Shown: positions 52,889 to 61,847 of the stretch, piece by piece | How positions within the stretch are numbered: the stretch's first letter is position 1 | Layout of the letters: each line of letters opens with the position of its first letter | NCBI GenBank assembly: GCA_023667265.1 | Contig: JAMPAJ010000001.1 | Coordinates: 266,698 to 330,697, forward strand | DNA from: Alistipes sp. | GTDB lineage: Bacteria > Bacillota > Clostridia > Oscillospirales > Ruminococcaceae | Direction: 5' to 3' | Length of the DNA stretch: 64,000 nt | Position numbers and translations under genes: made by a program | Notes under the pieces: model-generated | What the model was told of the DNA's origin: nothing | The model's database searches: none | The model's input: only the letters and a program-made list of their open reading frames with translations

Positions 52889-52991
52889 TTGTTAAGGAGA
52901 AATAGAAGCCTGTCTATTATGTGCTCTTGCCAAAATCAGAGCTGTATTTTTGTGAATTTATACAATGCTGAGAAAAAATCTGTCAAAGCCC

Positions 52992-53020
52992 TTGACAACT
53001 TTCAATAAAAAATGTATAAT
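52992..53020 (+). promoter_or_regulatory. Consensus promoter of the zinc-ribbon gene
   Basis: TTGACA at 52992-52997, 17 bases and TATAAT at 53015-53020. Confidence 0.94.
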
Positions 53021-53082
53021 AGTATGTATAAATGTGTGGCTTTGGCTGCAACAGCGAAAATTATATCATAGGAGTGATAAGC

Positions 53083-53517
53083 ATGGGTCTTATTGATAAA
53101 ATCAGCGGAGTCGGAAAGGGCGTTTCCGACAAGACCAAAAACATCTCTGAGGCTAACAACCTGAAGAGAAAGATTCTGTACGAGGAGGAGCGAATCGTTG
53201 AGATCTTTACCGATATCGGTAAGAAGTACTACAAAAATCCCAACGAGGATCCGGCAGCTCTCAAGGTGCTCTGCGACGACATCGACACAAGACGCAGACG
53301 TATCAAGAAGATGAGATTCGAGCTTAACGGCATCAGAGGCTATAAGATCTGTCCCAAGTGCGACGCAGAGGTAAACGAGAGATTCCAGTTCTGCGGACGC
53401 TGCGGCGCAAGACTGCCCGAGATGGAGGACGATGATTTCATGTCCCTGGAACCCAATGACTACTATACAGAAAGCAGCAATCAGTTCTTTAATGCCGATT
53501 CAAACAAAAACTATTAA
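53083..53517 (+). CDS. Zinc-ribbon domain protein
   Basis: A 144-residue soluble protein: an N-terminal Lys-rich helical region forming a probable coiled coil (about 10-90, KRKILYEEERIVEIFTDIGK) and a C-terminal zinc ribbon with CPKCDAE and CGRCGARLPE, then an acidic tail rich in Asp, Tyr and Asn. Common in Clostridia, function unknown. AGGAGTG precedes the ATG at 53083; the upstream in-frame start at 53032 has none. Strong own promoter and terminator. Confidence 0.85.
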   Translation: MGLIDKISGVGKGVSDKTKNISEANNLKRKILYEEERIVEIFTDIGKKYYKNPNEDPAALKVLCDDIDTRRRRIKKMRFELNGIRGYKICPKCDAEVNERFQFCGRCGARLPEMEDDDFMSLEPNDYYTESSNQFFNADSNKNY

Positions 53518-53573
53518 TAGAATGTCGGGTATCTCATGAGCTTATGCGGATGCCTGATGTGCTGTGAACAAAT

Positions 53574-53603
53574 GGCTGTCGCGGTTTCGGGACAGCCGTT
53601 TTT
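53574..53603 (+). terminator. Terminator of the zinc-ribbon gene
   Basis: Stem GGCTGTC/GACAGCC around ten bases, followed by GTTTTTA. A second hairpin (GGGTATCTCATG, then GGATGCC) lies before it at 53526-53553 and resembles the one at 51455. Confidence 0.85.
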
Positions 53604-53621
53604 ATGATTGGATTATACTGT

Positions 53622-54932
53622 ATGAAATTTATTGAGTTGATTCTACTTTTAGTTTTTTATAATATTATAGCTGTCACAGACCTGTCACAGCTTCCCATTG
53701 CCGCGAATATTGCGATTATAGTCATATTCTCATTGGCATATATAGTAATTTTATTCAGAAAAGAAAAAATGCCGGTAAAAAATTTCCGGCTGGGTATGCT
53801 TGAAAGCGGTACTAAGCTGCTGTGGCTGTCCGGCGCGGCTGTTATCCCGGAGATCGTGTTTCTTGTTGTGTATGCGCGGCTCACCGGAACGGTGCATCTT
53901 ATCCTGACCGCTCTGTTCGCCCTTGTATTTGATTTCATAATCTTTATGACCGGATTCATAAAAACTGCTGTCGGCTCGAAGCAGGTAAAACCGCTTTCCT
54001 ATATTCCGCTGCTGCTTTTATGGTGGTTTCCGGTGGTGAACCTTGTGCTCATAAGGAAATTCTATAAGGCGGCGCGGAGAGAGCTTATTTTTGAGCTTGA
54101 CAGGGAGGAGCTCGAGTCTGCACGTTCCGAAAGTGAAATATGCAGAACAAAATATCCTATAGTTATGGTTCACGGGATCTTTTTCCGCGACTGGCAGCTT
54201 ATGAACTACTGGGGACGTATCCCGGCAGCTCTCATACGCAACGGAGCCACGATTTTCTACGGCGGACAGCAGTCGGCGCTGTCGATACCCGACAGCGCGG
54301 CGGAGCTTAAAGAAAAAATACTCGGGATCATTGCGGAAACAGGCGCTGAAAAGGTAAATATCATTGCCCATTCAAAAGGCGGTCTCGACAGCCGTTATGC
54401 TATAAGCGCCCTGGGACTTGATAAATATGTGGCGACGCTTACAACTGTAAATACGCCGCATAACGGCTGTGATATGGTCGACTACCTTCTGGCAAAGATC
54501 CCGGATAGGATCGTGCATTGGGTCACAAAAAAATACAATACCGTATTCCACAAGCTCGGCGACAAGGCTCCGGATTTTTTTGCAGGGATAAATGACCTGC
54601 GTCCGGCGTCAATTGCTTCTCTTGAAGCAGAAATGACCGACTCTCCGGATGTGAGCTACAGAAGCTGTATGTCGATCATGAAAAACGCCTCTTCCGCCGG
54701 TTTCCCGCTTAATATGGGATATAGGATAATAAAAAAGCTCAACGGCGAAAACGACGGTCTCGTATGGGACAGATCAGCGGAACACGGAAGCTTCCGCATG
54801 ATAAAGCCGCCCGGAAAACGCGGTATAAGCCACGGCGACATGATAGATCTTTTCCGTGAGAATATTGACGGATTTGACGTCCGTGAATTTTATACCGGGA
54901 TCGCGGCTGAGCTGAAAAATCAGGGATATTAG
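53622..54932 (+). CDS. Membrane-anchored alpha/beta hydrolase (lipase-like)
   Basis: A 436-residue protein. The first 150 residues hold four or five hydrophobic segments; then comes an alpha/beta hydrolase with PIVMVHGIFFRDWQ (oxyanion region), the nucleophile elbow IIAHSKGGLDSRY, VNTPHNGCDM, and late Asp (NGENDGLVWD) and His (HGDM) that can complete the triad. It resembles triacylglycerol lipases and PGAP1-like esterases. The ATG at 53622 is taken; the Met at 53604 is also in frame and neither has a strong ribosome binding site. Confidence 0.82.
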   Translation: MKFIELILLLVFYNIIAVTDLSQLPIAANIAIIVIFSLAYIVILFRKEKMPVKNFRLGMLESGTKLLWLSGAAVIPEIVFLVVYARLTGTVHLILTALFALVFDFIIFMTGFIKTAVGSKQVKPLSYIPLLLLWWFPVVNLVLIRKFYKAARRELIFELDREELESARSESEICRTKYPIVMVHGIFFRDWQLMNYWGRIPAALIRNGATIFYGGQQSALSIPDSAAELKEKILGIIAETGAEKVNIIAHSKGGLDSRYAISALGLDKYVATLTTVNTPHNGCDMVDYLLAKIPDRIVHWVTKKYNTVFHKLGDKAPDFFAGINDLRPASIASLEAEMTDSPDVSYRSCMSIMKNASSAGFPLNMGYRIIKKLNGENDGLVWDRSAEHGSFRMIKPPGKRGISHGDMIDLFRENIDGFDVREFYTGIAAELKNQGY

Positions 54933-54942
54933 ACCTCCATTA

Positions 54943-55326
54943 TCAGCCGAATCTCCGGCGGATAATTTTTGTAAGGAAGAATGCCGGAATACACAGAAGA
55001 AACCAGAGCGCCGAGAAAAACGGGCATATCTGTCCCAGCAGATTGAAGGGCTGATCCGAATAATCCCACACGTGCCAGCCCATTATTATATTGTCAAAGA
55101 CGCCTACCGCAAATTCCAGTATCGTTATGATAGCTGAACCTGCAAGACAGCTTTTAATAAGGGTCATGGCTTTTCTGCCGTTTATCAGATGAAGCAGAGT
55201 GAGAGCAAGCCCTCCTGTGAGACACATTGTCCAGTGCGTGTAGCCTCTTGCGGCTATCTCCACAAAGGCGTAAATAAAATAACCCATAAGAAAAGTAAAA
55301 ATATACTGACTGTATTTCATATACAT
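54943..55326 (-). CDS. Small four-segment membrane protein (putative ABC-transporter type IV/CmpB-like)
   Basis: A 127-residue protein with four hydrophobic segments. YIFTFLMGYFIYAFVEIAARG and GWHVWDYSDQPFNLLGQICP match PF06541, a family of membrane proteins in Firmicutes with unproven function. It is convergent with the lipase-like gene (10 bases apart) and divergent from malQ. AAAGG is 6 bases before the ATG. Confidence 0.78.
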   Translation of the reverse strand: MYMKYSQYIFTFLMGYFIYAFVEIAARGYTHWTMCLTGGLALTLLHLINGRKAMTLIKSCLAGSAIITILEFAVGVFDNIIMGWHVWDYSDQPFNLLGQICPFFSALWFLLCIPAFFLTKIIRRRFG

Positions 55327-55406
55327 AACCTACCTTTTGGGATTATTTTGCGATAAAATACAAAGAATATACTACAAAAGAAAAATTAATGATAGGAGCT
55401 TTACAA

Positions 55407-56879
55407 ATGCGAAAAAGCTGCATTATTCTCCACATTTCCAGCCTGCCGTCAGAATATGGCATCGGCAAAATGGGCAGACACGCCTTTGAATTTGTGGATT
55501 TTCTTAAAAAATCGGGAGTCAGGTGCTGGCAGATACTGCCCCTTTCCCCCACAAGCTACGGCGATTCTCCGTACCAGTCATTTTCCGTAAACGCCGGAAA
55601 TCCCTACTTCATCGACTTCGAGATCCTCGAGGGCGACGGTCTGCTTGAGCGCGAGGAATACGCCGGCATCGACTGGGGCTCTGAGCCTGACAGGGTTGAT
55701 TACAGCGTTATTTACGACCACTGCTTCGACGTTCTCCGCCTGGCGTATTCAAGATTCAAGCCGTCGAAATTTCCGGAATACAAGAAATTCTGTGATGCTT
55801 CAAAGGAATGGCTGGAGGAATATGCGCTGTTTATGGCTCTCAAATTCAAAAACGGCGGAAAAGCCTGGTACGAATGGGATAACGCCATTGCCATGCACCG
55901 TCCTAAAGCCGTTGCGGAGGCGAAAAAAGAGCTTAAATCTGATATTGGCTTCTATAAGTTTATCCAGTTTGAGTTCAGCCGCCAGTGGAAGGCTCTGAAG
56001 GTATATGCAAATGACAGCGGCATCGAGATCGTAGGCGATATCCCGATCTACTGCGCTCTCGACAGCGTTGAGGCGTGGGCTGACCACAAGCTTTTCTGGT
56101 TCGACCGGAAACGCCGCCCGGTCTGCGTGGCAGGCTGTCCTCCCGATGAGTTTTCTCCTACCGGACAGCTCTGGGGAAATCCACTTTACGACTGGGAATA
56201 TCATCAGAAAACTGGCTATAAATGGTGGATCGACCGTATCGCGGCAGCAGCGTCGCTTTACGATATAGTTCGTATAGATCATTTCCGAGGCTTTGAAAGC
56301 TACTATACCATTCCATACGGCAATGAGGACGCGACTGTGGGCGAGTGGAAAAAAGGACCGAATCACGAGCTTTTCAGACTTGCGGAGGAGAAGCTGGGCA
56401 AGCTGAATATTATTGCGGAGGATCTTGGCTTCATTACGCCGGAAGTCCGGGAAATGCTTGATAAGTGCGGATATCCCGGAATGAAGGTGCTGCAATTCGG
56501 CTTCAGCGACGGCGAAAACGAGCATCTTCCCCACAATTTCACAACTACAAACTGCTTCGCCTATACCGGAACTCACGATAACGAGACGCTTAACGGCTGG
56601 GTAGAGGCTATGGATAAAAAATCTCTGAAATTCGCTAAAAAGTATCTGAATGTCAAGAAGAAGCAGGACATTCCTATGGCTGTTGTGCGTCAGGCATGGG
56701 GAAGCGTGGCGGAGGTCGCTGCGGCTCAGATGCAGGATTTCCTGGACAGCCCGAAAAGCGCGAGAATGAATACACCCTCGACTCTCGGCACAAACTGGCA
56801 GTTCAGAGCGTCGTCGGAACAGTTTACCGACGGACTGGCGAAAAAAATCAAAAAGCTCAACAAAATGTATAACAGATAA
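55407..56879 (+). CDS. malQ: 4-alpha-glucanotransferase
   Basis: A 490-residue GH77 enzyme that moves maltosyl and longer units between glucans. GCPPDEFSPTGQLWGNPLYDW, VRIDHFRGF (nucleophile Asp), NIIAEDLG (acid/base Glu) and AYTGTHDNET (stabilising Asp) are all present. Length fits the family. The ATG at 55407 follows TAGGAGC; the earlier Met at 55389 does not. It is in one operon with glgP, 13 bases on; the pair breaks down glycogen or imported maltodextrin. Confidence 0.96.
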   Translation: MRKSCIILHISSLPSEYGIGKMGRHAFEFVDFLKKSGVRCWQILPLSPTSYGDSPYQSFSVNAGNPYFIDFEILEGDGLLEREEYAGIDWGSEPDRVDYSVIYDHCFDVLRLAYSRFKPSKFPEYKKFCDASKEWLEEYALFMALKFKNGGKAWYEWDNAIAMHRPKAVAEAKKELKSDIGFYKFIQFEFSRQWKALKVYANDSGIEIVGDIPIYCALDSVEAWADHKLFWFDRKRRPVCVAGCPPDEFSPTGQLWGNPLYDWEYHQKTGYKWWIDRIAAAASLYDIVRIDHFRGFESYYTIPYGNEDATVGEWKKGPNHELFRLAEEKLGKLNIIAEDLGFITPEVREMLDKCGYPGMKVLQFGFSDGENEHLPHNFTTTNCFAYTGTHDNETLNGWVEAMDKKSLKFAKKYLNVKKKQDIPMAVVRQAWGSVAEVAAAQMQDFLDSPKSARMNTPSTLGTNWQFRASSEQFTDGLAKKIKKLNKMYNR

Positions 56880-56892
56880 CGGAGGCAACATA

Positions 56893-59247
56893 ATGGATAA
56901 AACAATTTTTATTGAGAAATTCACCGGCAGGCTGCCGAAGGATATAAAATCCGCAACACCACAGCAGCTTCATAACGCTCTGGGCGATACCGTAATGGAA
57001 ATGTATGCCGGAAAGTGGGATGAAAGCCGTCAGAAGCATCTTAATACCCGCCGCGCAGCTTATCTGTCAATGGAATTTCTTGTGGGACGAGCTGTGTACA
57101 ACAACCTGCTCTGCCTTGGGATATATGACGAGGTGAACCAGGCTTTCAACGAGCTTGGACTCGACCTGGCAGACCTTGAGGTCATCGAGGACGCCGCTCT
57201 CGGAAACGGCGGACTCGGCAGACTTGCGGCTTGCTTCCTTGACAGCGCCGCTACGCTGGATCTGCCCCTGGACGGCTACGGTATCCGCTATAAATACGGA
57301 CTTTTCAAGCAGTCTATCGTTGACGGCTATCAGTGCGAGGACATCGACGACTGGACAAAATACGGTGATTGCTGGTCGAAACGATGCGAGGAGGACACAG
57401 TCCTCGTTCAATACAACGGTCAGACCGTCAGGGCTGTTCCCTATGATATGCCTGTTTTCGGCTGCAAGACCGATAATGTGGGCACGCTCCGCCTCTGGCA
57501 GGCTGAGCCGGTAAAGGAGTTTGATTTCGACACCTTCAACCGCCAGGATTACCTGGAGGCTTCAAAGGAAAAGATACTGGCTGAGGATATTTCACGCGTG
57601 CTCTATCCCAACGACGACACAAACGAGGGAAAGAAGCTTCGTCTTAAACAGCAGTATTTTTTCAGTTGTGCGTCATTGACGGACATTATCAAAAAGCACA
57701 AGGCTCGCTTCGGCACATTGGATAACCTTGGTGACTATATTTCGATCCAGCTTAACGACACACATCCGGTAATTTCGATTCCCGAGCTTATCCGCCAGCT
57801 TGTTGACGAGGAGGGCTATTCCTTTGCAGAAGCCCTGAAAACAGCCAAAAAAGTTTTCAACTACACGAATCATACCGTTATGCAGGAGGCTCTTGAAAAA
57901 TGGTGGGTCGGTCTTGTTGAGGAGCTGCTTCCGAGAATATACAGCATCATTATCCAGATCAACGAGGAGCTTATCGCCGAGATGTATGCGGCTGGCGTAC
58001 AGAAAGATAAGATCAACCGTATCAAGATCATCAAGGGCGAGCTTATCCACATGGCGGATATGGCGTGCTACGGTTCAAGCCACATAAACGGCGTGGCGGA
58101 GATCCATACCCAGATACTGAAGGATACGGTTCTTGCTGATTGGTACAGCATCTATCCGGAGCGTTTCCGGAATGAGACAAACGGCATAACCCAGAGACGC
58201 TGGCTTGGTCTCTGCAATATGGAGCTGTCTGCTCTTATCACAGAGCTTCTTGGAGACGACGGCTGGCTTGTTGACCTCGACAGGCTCAAGGAGCTTGCAG
58301 AATATGCAGAGGACGAGGCTGTGCTCCGCCGCTTTATGGACATCAAGAGAACGAAAAAGGAGCAGCTTGCGGCGTTTATTGCGGAGCGTGACGGCGTTGA
58401 GATAGATCCAGATTCGATCTACGATATCCAGATAAAGCGGCTTCACGAGTACAAGAGACAGCTGCTGAACGCGTTTTCGATCCTCTATATTTACAATGGC
58501 ATCAAGGACGGCAGCATAAAGAGCTTTACTCCCACAACATTTATTTTCGGAGCAAAGTCAGCACCCGGCTACAAGCGCGCCAAAGCCATAATCAAGTTCA
58601 TTAACGAGATAGGCAGGATAGTTTCCTCAGATCCGGAGACCAAGGATCTTATCAAGGTGGTTTTCGTTCAGAATTACAACGTTTCATATGCCGAAAAGCT
58701 TGTTGCGGCTGCCGATGTTTCGGAGCAGATCTCAACGGCAGGTACGGAAGCGAGCGGTACAGGCAATATGAAGCTGATGCTCAACGGCGCGGTCACACTC
58801 GGAACATATGACGGTGCGAATATCGAAATTGTTCAGGAGGCAGGCGAGGAGAACAACTATATCTTCGGTGCAAGAGTAGAGGAGCTTGAGAAGATCGTTC
58901 CAGAGTATGACAGCCGTAAGATATTTGCAGAGAATCCGAAAATAAAGGCGGTCGTGAGCACGCTTATCGACGGAACTGTTTCCGACGGCGGAAGCGGAGA
59001 TTTCCGGGAGCTGTACACCTCGCTTCTTGACGGTGCAAGCTGGCATTCGCCGGATCATTACTATCTCCTCGGCGACCTGGAAAGCTATGTTCAGGCGAAG
59101 CTGAACACAAACGCGGACTACAGCGGCAACCCTGTCGCTTTTGCGAAGAAGCAGTGGATGAATATGTGTATGGCGGGAAAATTCAGCTCCGACAGAACTA
59201 TAGCGGACTATGCGGAGAATATCTGGAACATCACTAATATTTTGTGA
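56893..59247 (+). CDS. glgP: Glycogen/maltodextrin phosphorylase
   Basis: A 784-residue GT35 enzyme that releases glucose-1-phosphate from alpha-glucans; needs pyridoxal phosphate. The PLP Lys lies in EASGTGNMKLMLNGA near residue 627. YLSMEFLVGRAVYNN, ALGNGGLGRLAACFLDS and NDTHPVISIPELIR are family landmarks. It is shorter than E. coli GlgP and typical of Clostridia. GGAGGC precedes the ATG. Confidence 0.97.
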   Translation: MDKTIFIEKFTGRLPKDIKSATPQQLHNALGDTVMEMYAGKWDESRQKHLNTRRAAYLSMEFLVGRAVYNNLLCLGIYDEVNQAFNELGLDLADLEVIEDAALGNGGLGRLAACFLDSAATLDLPLDGYGIRYKYGLFKQSIVDGYQCEDIDDWTKYGDCWSKRCEEDTVLVQYNGQTVRAVPYDMPVFGCKTDNVGTLRLWQAEPVKEFDFDTFNRQDYLEASKEKILAEDISRVLYPNDDTNEGKKLRLKQQYFFSCASLTDIIKKHKARFGTLDNLGDYISIQLNDTHPVISIPELIRQLVDEEGYSFAEALKTAKKVFNYTNHTVMQEALEKWWVGLVEELLPRIYSIIIQINEELIAEMYAAGVQKDKINRIKIIKGELIHMADMACYGSSHINGVAEIHTQILKDTVLADWYSIYPERFRNETNGITQRRWLGLCNMELSALITELLGDDGWLVDLDRLKELAEYAEDEAVLRRFMDIKRTKKEQLAAFIAERDGVEIDPDSIYDIQIKRLHEYKRQLLNAFSILYIYNGIKDGSIKSFTPTTFIFGAKSAPGYKRAKAIIKFINEIGRIVSSDPETKDLIKVVFVQNYNVSYAEKLVAAADVSEQISTAGTEASGTGNMKLMLNGAVTLGTYDGANIEIVQEAGEENNYIFGARVEELEKIVPEYDSRKIFAENPKIKAVVSTLIDGTVSDGGSGDFRELYTSLLDGASWHSPDHYYLLGDLESYVQAKLNTNADYSGNPVAFAKKQWMNMCMAGKFSSDRTIADYAENIWNITNIL

Positions 59248-59302
59248 GGATGTTAATGTACTGCTAACGAAAATTATCAGATCATCAATGTGCAGTAAGC
59301 AG

Positions 59303-59365
59303 CCGTTAGCCTTTAGCTGATAAATACCGGTTGCAGATAAAAAGCTGACAGCTAATGGCTAACGG
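59303..59365. repeat. Inverted repeat after glgP
   Basis: CCGTTAGCCTTTAGCTG and CAGCTAATGGCTAACGG pair with one mismatch around a 29-base loop. It may end the malQ-glgP transcript, but there is no T-run on the plus strand, so a repeat element is equally likely. Confidence 0.65.
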
Positions 59366-59416
59366 TTCTATAAAATGAGAACAAGTTCTGAAAACGCAGA
59401 AAGGAAAGGCTGACAT

Positions 59417-60082
59417 ATGGGCAAGAAATCATGTCATGCAGGACACAGGGAACGGCTTCGTCAGCGGTTCATACGCTTCGGAGCAGATTCTCTTTTCGAT
59501 CATGAGCTTCTGGAGCTTCTGCTGTTTTATGCTATGCCGCGGCGCAATACAAATGAGATCTCCCATAGACTTATTGATGTATTCGGCGATTTAAGGAGCG
59601 TACTCGAAGCTGCGCCGGAGGAACTGAGGAAGGTCGAAGGGATAGGCGACGCGACGGTATCGTTTATTGATCTCATACGTCAGATGAGTGATGAATATGG
59701 CTCGGATGAATGTGCCCGGGAGATCATGTCGTCCTGCGAAAACGTCTCCGAGTATCTTCGCGGTCATTTTGCAGGAGCTGCTGATGATCTGTGCATTGCG
59801 CTATGTCCTTCAAACAACGCTAAGTTCATGTTTATGAAAAATAAGCTTTTCGAGTCGGAGAAGGAGCTGAAAGCGATCGTGGAATCTCTTGTTATACGTC
59901 AGTGCGACAGCATTGTCATAGGTATCAATCACGGATCGGCTCCGGCTGTTCCTGACAACGTGGATTTTGGCGTTTTCAAGCTTCTTTCCGAAACTCTTCT
60001 GCCTCTCGGCATAACTGTTTCCGACTGTATTATTATCAATTGTAACGGTGCTTTTTCCCTTAGATGCAGCGGTGCTGTTTAG
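59417..60082 (+). CDS. RadC-like protein with degenerate JAB/MPN site
   Basis: A 221-residue member of the RadC/UPF0758 family. The N-terminal part is well kept: HRERLRQRFIRFGADSLFDH, ELLELLLFYAMPRRNT and the helix-hairpin-helix LRKVEGIGDATVSFIDLI. In the C-terminal MPN part the metal motif HxHPxGxxxPSxxD is lost: the equivalent stretch is IGINHGSAPAVPDNVDF. So it is probably inactive as a metalloenzyme and may bind DNA or a partner. The following gene is a second RadC-like protein with the opposite pattern. GGAAAGG precedes the ATG. Confidence 0.85.
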   Translation: MGKKSCHAGHRERLRQRFIRFGADSLFDHELLELLLFYAMPRRNTNEISHRLIDVFGDLRSVLEAAPEELRKVEGIGDATVSFIDLIRQMSDEYGSDECAREIMSSCENVSEYLRGHFAGAADDLCIALCPSNNAKFMFMKNKLFESEKELKAIVESLVIRQCDSIVIGINHGSAPAVPDNVDFGVFKLLSETLLPLGITVSDCIIINCNGAFSLRCSGAV

Positions 60083-60099
60083 CTGTAAAGTATATATGA

Positions 60100-60786
60100 A
60101 TGGACATATCATCAGATCTTAAAACTAAATTTTTAAAGGACGGTTATAATTCCCTCACGCAGGATGAAAAACTTCTGCTTCTTATTTCTTATTCGGAAAC
60201 GCAAAAAAATATCTCTAATGTAATGGAACGTATAGTCGGTATCTGCGGCGGTACAGCCACGGCAGTTCTGGCTGACGTTCATTTTCTTATGAATGAGTGC
60301 GGCTCTAATATACAAAGCGCTGTTTTACTTAATCTTGTTTTGCAGCTTAAAAGAAGATGCGAAATGAATGAAATTGACAAGATCGAACTGAATACCGCCG
60401 AAAATGCAAAGCTTTTCTTTCAGAAATTTATGAAGGGAAGAACACAGGAGGTTTTTGCCGGAGTACTTGTTGACAAGTGCTTCGGGATAAAGTGCTGCGA
60501 GATACTTGATCACGGCAGCGTCGACGACGTGAGATCAACGTCGAGAAACGCAGTAGCTTTTGCCTTGAAAAACAAGTCGAACAGTATCTTTATATCTCAT
60601 TGTCATCCAAACGGCAGCTGTACGCCTTCGGACGCGGATTATGAATCCACGAGAAGGATCAGAAACGCGCTTGCCACTGTCGGTATATCTCTGGTGGATC
60701 ACATAATAACCGGTGTGGACGGTGTATTGTCTCTTCGTCAGGAAAACAGTCAGATCTTTGAGGAAAATAAAAGGTATACTACATAA
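60100..60786 (+). CDS. RadC-like protein with intact JAB/MPN site
   Basis: A 228-residue RadC-family protein. Here the C-terminal MPN domain has the full metal motif SHCHPNGSCTPSDADYESTR, with ISLVDHIITG after it, while the helix-hairpin-helix region is degenerate (MERIVGICGGTATAVLADVH). RadC-type MPN proteins are not proven DNA-repair enzymes; their substrate is unknown. It starts 17 bases after the first RadC-like gene with a weak ribosome binding site, suggesting coupling. The two are similar in length and order, so this is a diverged tandem duplication. Confidence 0.87.
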   Translation: MDISSDLKTKFLKDGYNSLTQDEKLLLLISYSETQKNISNVMERIVGICGGTATAVLADVHFLMNECGSNIQSAVLLNLVLQLKRRCEMNEIDKIELNTAENAKLFFQKFMKGRTQEVFAGVLVDKCFGIKCCEILDHGSVDDVRSTSRNAVAFALKNKSNSIFISHCHPNGSCTPSDADYESTRRIRNALATVGISLVDHIITGVDGVLSLRQENSQIFEENKRYTT

Positions 60787-60842
60787 GACGCTGTATCAAC
60801 AGCCGATGAGTCAAATTGCCTGAACGAAAGGAAAAGTAGAAA

Positions 60843-61265
60843 ATGAAAGAAAATGTCAAAACAAATAAAAAGAAGATAATTCTCATTGTTGTTGGAATTA
60901 TCGTGCTGGTCGGTTTAGCTGTGGGAATGTGGTTCATTTCCCGGAATTTCAAGGACGAGCCTGTGGATGGCAGAAAAAATATCACTCTCCAGGTCGTTTC
61001 AGAACGCGACAGCTACAGCTTTGAAGAGAAGTATGAAACGGAAGAGGCATATCTTGGCGATTTTCTGGACAAAGAGGGAATAATAGGCTTTGATACAAGC
61101 GAATACGGGCGTTTTATAACCTCGGTAAACGGTTATGAGGCAAGCAGCGACGACCAGTCTTGGTGGTGCGTTATAGTCAACGGAGAATCGGCTGTAACAG
61201 GTGTTGACGAAATTGCCGTCGAGGATGGGGCGAAATACGCTCTTGAACTGAAAATAGGATGGTAA
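60843..61265 (+). CDS. DUF4430 (transcobalamin-like) membrane-anchored protein
   Basis: A 140-residue protein with a basic start, one hydrophobic anchor (about 11-33) and an extracellular DUF4430 domain: YLGDFLDKEGIIGFDTSEYG and SWWCVIVNGESAVTGVDEIA. DUF4430 resembles the beta domain of transcobalamin and intrinsic factor and is thought to bind cobalamin-like ligands. The 3' end overlaps an ECF S component by 7 bases, so it probably delivers a vitamin to that transporter. GAAAGGAAAAG precedes the ATG. Confidence 0.85.
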   Translation: MKENVKTNKKKIILIVVGIIVLVGLAVGMWFISRNFKDEPVDGRKNITLQVVSERDSYSFEEKYETEEAYLGDFLDKEGIIGFDTSEYGRFITSVNGYEASSDDQSWWCVIVNGESAVTGVDEIAVEDGAKYALELKIGW

Positions 61266-61765
61266 ATGGCAGGAGAACAGCGGTCAGGGCTGCACGTATT
61301 GCGGTGCTTGGCGCACTGCTCTATGCCTCGCAGGTCTGTCTGTCCTTTTTGCCGAACGTCGAGATCGTGACGCTTCTCATCGTTATTTTTACCCGGAGGC
61401 TCGGCAAAGATGGTACGGCAGCCTGCTTCGTTTATGTCTGCCTGACCGCTCTTACATGGGGCTTCGGCATATGGTGGTTCACCTATCTGGCGGTATGGCC
61501 GTTGTTTTCGCTTTTGGTCTACATCCTGCGGAAATGCGGTGATCCTCTGGTTTGGGCTATAATCAACGGCGGCTTCGGACTATGCTTCGGAGCGCTGTTT
61601 GCGATTCCTTATATTTTCGTTTCCCCGGCATATGCTTTCAGCTATTGGGTGAGCGGCATCCCCTTTGATATTGTACACTGTGCAGGCAATTTCGCAGCTG
61701 CGCTTCTGCTGTTTAAGCCCCTTGACTCGGCTATGAAAAGAGTTATGACGCTTCAAAAAAAATAA
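61259..61765 (+). CDS. ECF transporter S component (putative cobalamin or related vitamin)
   Basis: A 168-residue membrane protein with five or six hydrophobic segments. ARIAVLGALLYASQVCLSFLP, VTLLIVIFTRRLGKDG and GGFGLCFGALFAIPYIFV fit the ECF S-component fold. Coupling to a DUF4430 protein suggests cobalamin or a precursor as ligand, but this is inference. No ATPase or T component is near, so it would use the shared EcfAA'T module, as FolT does. Confidence 0.8.
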   Translation: MVNGRRTAVRAARIAVLGALLYASQVCLSFLPNVEIVTLLIVIFTRRLGKDGTAACFVYVCLTALTWGFGIWWFTYLAVWPLFSLLVYILRKCGDPLVWAIINGGFGLCFGALFAIPYIFVSPAYAFSYWVSGIPFDIVHCAGNFAAALLLFKPLDSAMKRVMTLQKK

Positions 61766-61766
61766 C

Positions 61767-61796
61767 AGATCCGGGACAGGATGTCCCGGATCTTGT
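61767..61796 (+). terminator. Terminator of the DUF4430/S-component operon
   Basis: Perfect 11-bp stem AGATCCGGGAC/GTCCCGGATCT around AGGAT, followed by TGTTTAT. Confidence 0.9.
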
Positions 61797-61803
61797 TTAT
61801 ACA

Positions 61804-61847
61804 GCGTCTTACAAAGTCGTCAGACGTGCATTGTATGGTTCTGCCTT
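61804..61847 (-). repeat. One end of a family B element
   Basis: On the minus strand AAGGCAGAACCATACAATGC followed by ACGTCTGACGACTTTG, the same order as the left end of the nested copy at 1096 (GCACGTCTGACGACTTTG is identical). The other end is missing. The stop codon of the small exported gene lies at its edge. Confidence 0.65.

Noticed and set aside
55800-56924. 374-residue frame on the minus strand
   Set aside because: Exact antisense shadow of malQ; no ribosome binding site and composition unlike a protein.
60787-60842. Cobalamin riboswitch before the DUF4430 gene
   Set aside because: The gap is only 56 bases and has no conserved B12-box.
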